55,731 bases of DNA. Source: Nostoc desertorum CM1-VF14 (lineage in GTDB: Bacteria > Cyanobacteriota > Cyanobacteriia > Cyanobacteriales > Nostocaceae). Position numbers and translations under genes: made by a program. Below are positions 51,790-55,731 of the stretch, piece after piece. Positions within the stretch are counted from its first letter, which is position 1; each line of letters starts with the position of its first letter. Location: the NCBI GenBank assembly GCA_019359245.1, contig JAHHHR010000051.1, forward strand, positions 1 to 55,731. Direction: 5' to 3'. The notes below the pieces were generated by a model. The model was not told the origin of the DNA and did not search any database. It worked only from the letters and a program-made list of their open reading frames with translations.

Positions 51790-52854
51790 CTACTCTCTTC
51801 GCTTTTCCTCTAACCATTGTAAAACCCGATTCCATGCCCACCAAGGATCAGGGTCTTGTATTTGGCCCTGGCACTTTTTGCTACTCAAGTAGCCAACATG
51901 GCCGCCGTACTGAGTGAGAAACAAATCTATTGCGGAATTGCGATCGCACGCTTCTTCTAATTCCGGTATGATAGCTGGGTCAAAAAGTGGGTCATCAGCA
52001 GCATATAAAATCAAAGTCGGTTTCGAGATTTGCGGCAATATTTGTAAAGCACTACTCGCTTGGTAATATGCTTCCACAGACGGAAAACCAAGTCGGTTAA
52101 TTACCAGTTCATTGTCAAAACCCCAGATACTGTTTGCCCGTTCAATCGCCGCTGCATCAATGCTTCCAGGGTGAGCATCATGTATCCGCCACGCCAGTTT
52201 TTTTAAATTTTGGGCAATCCCCGCTTCCAAATATCTGCCGAAGCGCTTTGTAACTAGATAAGATAGCGATCGCTCCGAATCCAAACTCGGACAAATCACC
52301 ATACCACCACCAATATCGCTATCTTCTAACCCTAAATCTCCATACTCCCTAATCACCTCACCAGCAACCTTCACTGCCCATAGCGCCAATTGTCCTCCTA
52401 AAGAATACCCTGTAAACCAAAATTTACCGGGACATCCCATTGCCTTAGCGGCAGCGGCGATGCGAACAAAGTCTTCCCCCTCATACAAACCATCAGAAGT
52501 TAGAGTCGGCGACAATTCGGCCGTTTTGCCGTGGGCCCGCCAATCAAATAACACAATCGCGTATCCTTGAGCGTAGGCTTTACGTCCTAGCACCCTCAAA
52601 AACCATTCCGTCTCTAACTCTCCAGTAATGCCATAAGTGCCGATAATCGTGCTGTGAGCATTTTCCGGGATGGCAACCAAGCCAAAAATTGGCACACCTT
52701 GGCCACCAACAAAAATTTTCTCGTGATAAGACGGTTCTGGGTCTTTAGTAGTACTTTCCCAGTGACGTTTTCCCCACAAAGCGGTGTACACAGTCATGAT
52801 CACACCGTTTTGTAAAAACCAAGACGGATTGTAGGGGGGAGTATAACACATCAT
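51790..52854 (-). CDS. Alpha/beta hydrolase, YheT type
   Basis: 354 residues. Near the N-terminus YNPSWFLQNGVIMTVYTALW matches the NGHxQT motif region of YheT/ABHD-type hydrolases, so the upstream starts (MMCYTPPY) are preferred over Met20. Catalytic residues: nucleophile Ser151 (GYSLGG), acid Asp287/288 (AADDPLFDP) and His319 (YGGHVGY). The family comprises esterases or lipases of unknown substrate in cyanobacteria. It diverges from rpaA across a 156-base gap with no obvious functional link. Confidence 0.85.
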   Translation of the reverse strand: MMCYTPPYNPSWFLQNGVIMTVYTALWGKRHWESTTKDPEPSYHEKIFVGGQGVPIFGLVAIPENAHSTIIGTYGITGELETEWFLRVLGRKAYAQGYAIVLFDWRAHGKTAELSPTLTSDGLYEGEDFVRIAAAAKAMGCPGKFWFTGYSLGGQLALWAVKVAGEVIREYGDLGLEDSDIGGGMVICPSLDSERSLSYLVTKRFGRYLEAGIAQNLKKLAWRIHDAHPGSIDAAAIERANSIWGFDNELVINRLGFPSVEAYYQASSALQILPQISKPTLILYAADDPLFDPAIIPELEEACDRNSAIDLFLTQYGGHVGYLSSKKCQGQIQDPDPWWAWNRVLQWLEEKRRE

Positions 52855-53010
52855 AGACTATAAGATTTCGTGTAGTTGAGTCTTGATTTCACAGTCATTT
52901 AATCTTAATATTTATGTAAGATTTAAAACCTTTTTCATCATTGATTCAAAAATCTTTGTACCTATCAAAGGTTGTTATTTATCCTTAATAAGTAGTAATA
53001 ATTTTTAAGA

Positions 53011-53754
53011 ATGCCGAGGATTCTTGTCATAGACGATGACCCAGCGATTTCAGAACTAGTTGCCGTCAACTTAGAAATGGCTGGCTACGATGTTAGTCAG
53101 GCTGAAGACGGCATCAAAGGTCAAGCGCTGGCCCTCCAGCTTCAACCAGACTTGATCATGCTCGATTTAATGTTGCCTAGAGTAGATGGGTTTACCGTTT
53201 GCCAACGCCTGCGCCGCGACGAGCGCACCTCTGAGATTCCCGTGTTAATGTTGACGGCTATGAGCCAAACTCAGAACAAGGTGGAAGGCTTCAATGCTGG
53301 CGCAGATGACTACCTTACCAAGCCTTTTGAAGTTGAAGAACTGCTGGCGCGGGTGCGGGCCCTTTTGCGGCGGACTGACCGCATTCCCCAAGCAGCAAAG
53401 CATAGTGAAATTCTCAACTATGGCTCACTTACCCTCGTTCCCGAAAGATTTGAGGCGATATGGTTCAATGAAACGGTGAAATTAACTCATTTGGAATTTG
53501 AGTTACTTCACTGCTTATTGCAACGCCACGGTCAAACGGTTTCTCCTAGCGAAATCCTCAGAGAAGTTTGGGGCTACGATCCTGATGATGACATAGAAAC
53601 GATTCGAGTCCATATTCGCCACTTGAGAACCAAGCTAGAACCAGATCCGCGTCATCCCCGCTATATAAAGACAGTATATGGTGCTGGATACTGTCTTGAA
53701 TTACCCGGTGTACCTCCAGCAAATGAAGGGGCTTCAGTAACAGTAGTTGAATAA
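53011..53754 (+). CDS. rpaA: OmpR-family response regulator RpaA
   Basis: 247 residues, ATG start. Receiver domain (1-120): acidic pocket Asp8-10, phospho-acceptor Asp52 (LIMLDLMLPRVDG) and Lys104 (YLTKPFE). DNA-binding winged helix (about 130-235): LTHLEFELLHCLLQRHGQTV, DDDIETIRVHIRHLRTKLEP and YIKTVYGAGYCLELP. The order and wording of these blocks match RpaA, not RpaB. RpaA is phosphorylated by SasA and carries the circadian output of KaiABC to transcription; it also affects photosystem I/phycobilisome coupling. No sasA or kai gene is in the window. A hairpin about 105 bases downstream may terminate it. Confidence 0.92.
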   Translation: MPRILVIDDDPAISELVAVNLEMAGYDVSQAEDGIKGQALALQLQPDLIMLDLMLPRVDGFTVCQRLRRDERTSEIPVLMLTAMSQTQNKVEGFNAGADDYLTKPFEVEELLARVRALLRRTDRIPQAAKHSEILNYGSLTLVPERFEAIWFNETVKLTHLEFELLHCLLQRHGQTVSPSEILREVWGYDPDDDIETIRVHIRHLRTKLEPDPRHPRYIKTVYGAGYCLELPGVPPANEGASVTVVE

Positions 53755-53859
53755 AATCACGCTAAATTACCTTAAACTTTGCTATCACTAAGGCAAGAAC
53801 TCTCTGTAACTCTTATTCCTTACCGTTTAGTTAAGGTCATTGGTGAGATTTTCCTGTAG

Positions 53860-53888
53860 GTAGAGACGTTGTATTGCAACGTCTCTAC
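53860..53888. terminator. Perfect stem-loop downstream of rpaA
   Basis: GTAGAGACGTTG (53860-53871) and CAACGTCTCTAC (53877-53888) pair fully around a five-base loop. The same hairpin type is a dispersed repeat in Nostoc; it could end rpaA transcription. Confidence 0.65.
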
Positions 53889-54177
53889 AAATGTAATTGA
53901 CAGGTAAATTATTTTAACGGTTTTAATAGGGTTTATCAAAACTGCGATATTTGCACCAGTTTTGATACTCCTCATACCGTTATGCTAATGATTTTCAAGA
54001 AGTCCACGAATGAACTTTCAATAAACGGTTCTGGCAAAAACCACTCTACAGATTCAAACCAACTATTCAACTATTCTTTGAGCCTGAGCGCTGATATCTC
54101 CTTTGCCGACATTTCTTCGTACTCGGATGAGTCATCGTGCAGATGGGATAGCTATTCTTATGAAGTAACTAGAGCAA

Positions 54178-54314
54178 TATAGCGCTTCTCGAATGGAAGC
54201 AATACAATTTTGACCTCTCTCCTAAAAGGAGAGGCTTTGAGGCTTACTCCCCTTCCCTTGCAGGGAAGGGGCTGGGGGTTAGGTCTGTATTCCACACAAT
54301 TGAGAACCGCTATA
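54178..54314. mobile_element. MITE-like palindromic element, third type
   Basis: 137 bases with terminal inverted repeats TATAGCGCTTCTC (54178-54190) and GAGAACCGCTATA (54302-54314), 12 of 13 complementary. Inside are two smaller hairpins (CTCTCCTAAAAGGAGAG; CCCCTTCCCTTGCAGGGAAG). It has no coding capacity. Confidence 0.75.
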
Positions 54315-54832
54315 TTGAGAGTGCTTAAAAGTGCAAATTAACGTATCCCCATGCCTGAAGTCATTCGCTCTGCGTTTGATTTTTAGTCCAAATAGTTTTG
54401 CAATAATAATTAATATAAACTTTACATATTGTATTAATTAGTGCAATCAAAGATTAGTCAACAAGTATAGTGTTTTATCTATGAAAGCAATTTAATATTT
54501 ATTTAATATTGAGGCTTGTGAATCAACAACATTGACATATAAAGCTGTAAGCTATTATTCATCCGATTAAATTTTACAATCAATGAAACTTACATAAATT
54601 GTAAGTTTTTTTAGTCTAATTTTTGAACCATCTTTGGCCTAAGCCTTCTCTAGTGGAAATTCGTATTCAGCGACTCGCCATGTAGAAAGGTACTATAGCC
54701 TGCTGCTTTGCAAAGCATTAAAGTTTTCTTTGCCTAATTTTCATGGCAATAAAACATGAGACTTACTCAAAGTAGTTGGCAATTTTTACAACCCAAAATT
54801 TATTTTGCTGTTTTTGTAACTAAAATCCCAGT

Positions 54833-55376
54833 ATGTCATTGACTAATACGATCCATTTTAGAAACTTACGAGGTGATTTATTCGGTGGTTTAACTGCTGC
54901 GATCGTTTCGTTACCTCTAGCGCTGGCATTCGGTGTCGCTTCTGGTGCTGGGCCTGTAGCTGGCCTTTATGGTGCAGTTTGCGTCGGCTTTTTCGCAGCC
55001 TTATTTGGTGGGACACCAACCCTAATTTCTGAGCCAACCGGGCCAATAACCGTGGTTATGACTGCAATTGTCGGTTCCATGAAAGCAGCTAACCCCGAAA
55101 ACGGCTTGGCAATGGCATTTACAGTAGTCATGCTAGCGGGAATATTTCAAATCTTTTTTGGGATATTTTAAGTTGGGTAAATACATTACCCTCATGCCTT
55201 ACAGCGTGATTTCTGGATTTATGTCTGGGATTGGCGTGATGAGCATTACATGGATCTATCCCACTATTCTAAAAATCCCTAGTTCTTTTCATAAAACGTG
55301 CTTGAAAACTTTAATTTTTCGTTTTCAGTTCTCAATAAGCTTAAGATTTATAGCACAAATATTATTAGTGGGATAG
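54833..55376 (+). pseudogene. Decayed SulP-family transporter gene
   Basis: From ATG 54833 the first ~112 codons read as SulP/BicA-type N-terminus (FRNLRGDLFGGLTAAIVSLP, AGPVAGLYGAVCVGFFAALF, FGGTPTLISEPTGPITVVMT). A one-base insertion in a T run near 55168 shifts the frame; homology continues in the next frame (FKLGKYITLMPYSVISGFMS) to about 55270 and then ends. Intact members have about 550 residues and a STAS domain, both missing here. The gene is dead; it would have encoded a bicarbonate/sulphate-type anion transporter. Confidence 0.82.
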
Positions 55377-55731
55377 GTTCATGTTTGTAGATCCTGTAGA
55401 TGCACTTAAACAAGCCATTGCCTTAGTTAATCCTCATGCAACTAATGTTAATACTCCTGGCGTTGGTAGTTACACTGATACCTATTCGTAAGTTGTAATT
55501 CGTAATTCATAATTGTATTATGAATTACGAAATATAAATTAAAATTTTTAATTGGCTCCTAAATGAATCAGAAACACAAGCAAAAACATGATTTTTTCAG
55601 AACCAATACTTAGGGCTTGCTGAAAAAGAAAGAAAAGGTGACAGTCTGTAGATAAAAAGACCCTAGAAGTATATTCAGGTGCAAGGAAAGAAGGTAAAAT
55701 AGCCCAAAATCCTTGCATGACAGTGGTCAGC
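55377..55731. other. Intergenic tail, hairpin and possible IS end
   Basis: 55377-55490 has a short frame DPVDALKQAIALVNPHATNV of unknown origin. A hairpin follows (55501-55529). From about 55612 (GGGCTTGCTGAAAAAG) to the edge the sequence resembles the left end of a Nostoc insertion sequence, with an ATG at 55717 (MTVVS) cut by the window end. This is from memory and weak. Confidence 0.35.
55501..55529. repeat. Perfect 13-bp hairpin
   Basis: CGTAATTCATAAT and ATTATGAATTACG pair fully around a TGT loop; it is related to the AATTCGT repeats near 23559. Confidence 0.7.

Larger units (their letters stand above)
53755..54832. other. Intergenic with hairpin and MITE-like element
   Basis: Holds a stem-loop (53860-53888) and a palindromic element (54178-54314). 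A 66-codon frame (53982-54182) with Ser-rich content ends at the element edge and is not convincing. The remainder (54315-54832) is AT-rich without genes. Confidence 0.5.

Noticed and set aside
53982..54182. 66-codon Ser-rich frame after rpaA
   Set aside because: Ends at the edge of a palindromic element, lacks a ribosome site and recognisable features; peptide-precursor idea not supported by neighbours.

Overview
The window reads as the chromosome of a filamentous, heterocyst-forming cyanobacterium of the Nostoc type. The evidence is the abundant GCGATCGC (HIP1) octamers, genes for photosystem I subunit PsaD, orange carotenoid protein and RpaA, the heptameric GC-rich tandem repeats and small dispersed hairpin repeats typical of Nostocales, and above all a nearly complete heterocyst glycolipid (HGL) island. 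No tool was run; all family calls come from reading motifs.

Left part (1-14.2 kb). The first 0.8 kb is mobile-element debris: the start of an IS630-like transposase at the edge, a broken TnpB gene and a small ribbon-helix-helix protein. Then come a large STAND protein (HTH, NB-ARC, 14 WD40 blades), a pair formed by a heme-oxygenase-like (CADD/DUF3865-like) enzyme and a 73-residue protein with a duplicated SPYN-containing 12-residue unit, a HAD hydrolase, a cyanobacterial protein of unknown function, an MltA murein transglycosylase with an abutting small gene, a pentapeptide-repeat protein, OCP, and a small membrane protein. The middle (14.2-21.6 kb) holds trpE, psaD, a DICT-GAF histidine kinase and a glycogen-debranching-type glucosidase.

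The heterocyst glycolipid island covers about 21.7-50.4 kb. On the minus strand lie a GT4 glycosyltransferase (hglT candidate), two GT2 glycosyltransferases, a secreted DUF2141 protein, a UDP-sugar epimerase (hgdA), and a DevC/DevB-type exporter pair (hgdC, hgdB) with no ATPase gene beside it. A 1.8-kb spacer, which holds a frameshifted pseudogene, separates these from the plus-strand polyketide/PUFA-synthase-like genes: hglE (KS-AT-ACP-ACP-KR structural half), hglD (KR catalytic half plus dehydratase), hglC (KS-chain length factor-AT), hglA (PfaD-like enoyl reductase) and hglB/hetM (ACP plus thioester reductase). An SDR gene sits at the hetN position, and convergent hetI encodes the phosphopantetheinyl transferase that would activate the ACPs. 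Together the genes would build a very long-chain fatty alcohol, release it by reduction, glycosylate it and export it to the heterocyst envelope.

Right part (50.4-55.7 kb). Two small genes, an alpha/beta hydrolase (YheT type), rpaA, and a decayed SulP transporter gene next to hairpin repeats.

Most interesting: (1) the CADD-like metalloenzyme beside a small Tyr-containing repeat peptide, a possible peptide-modifying or peptide-consuming pair; (2) the ketoreductase domain split between hglE and hglD, with a MITE-like palindrome in the gap and a second, related copy before hglC; (3) a hetN-position SDR that lacks the RGSGR motif of the patterning protein HetN.
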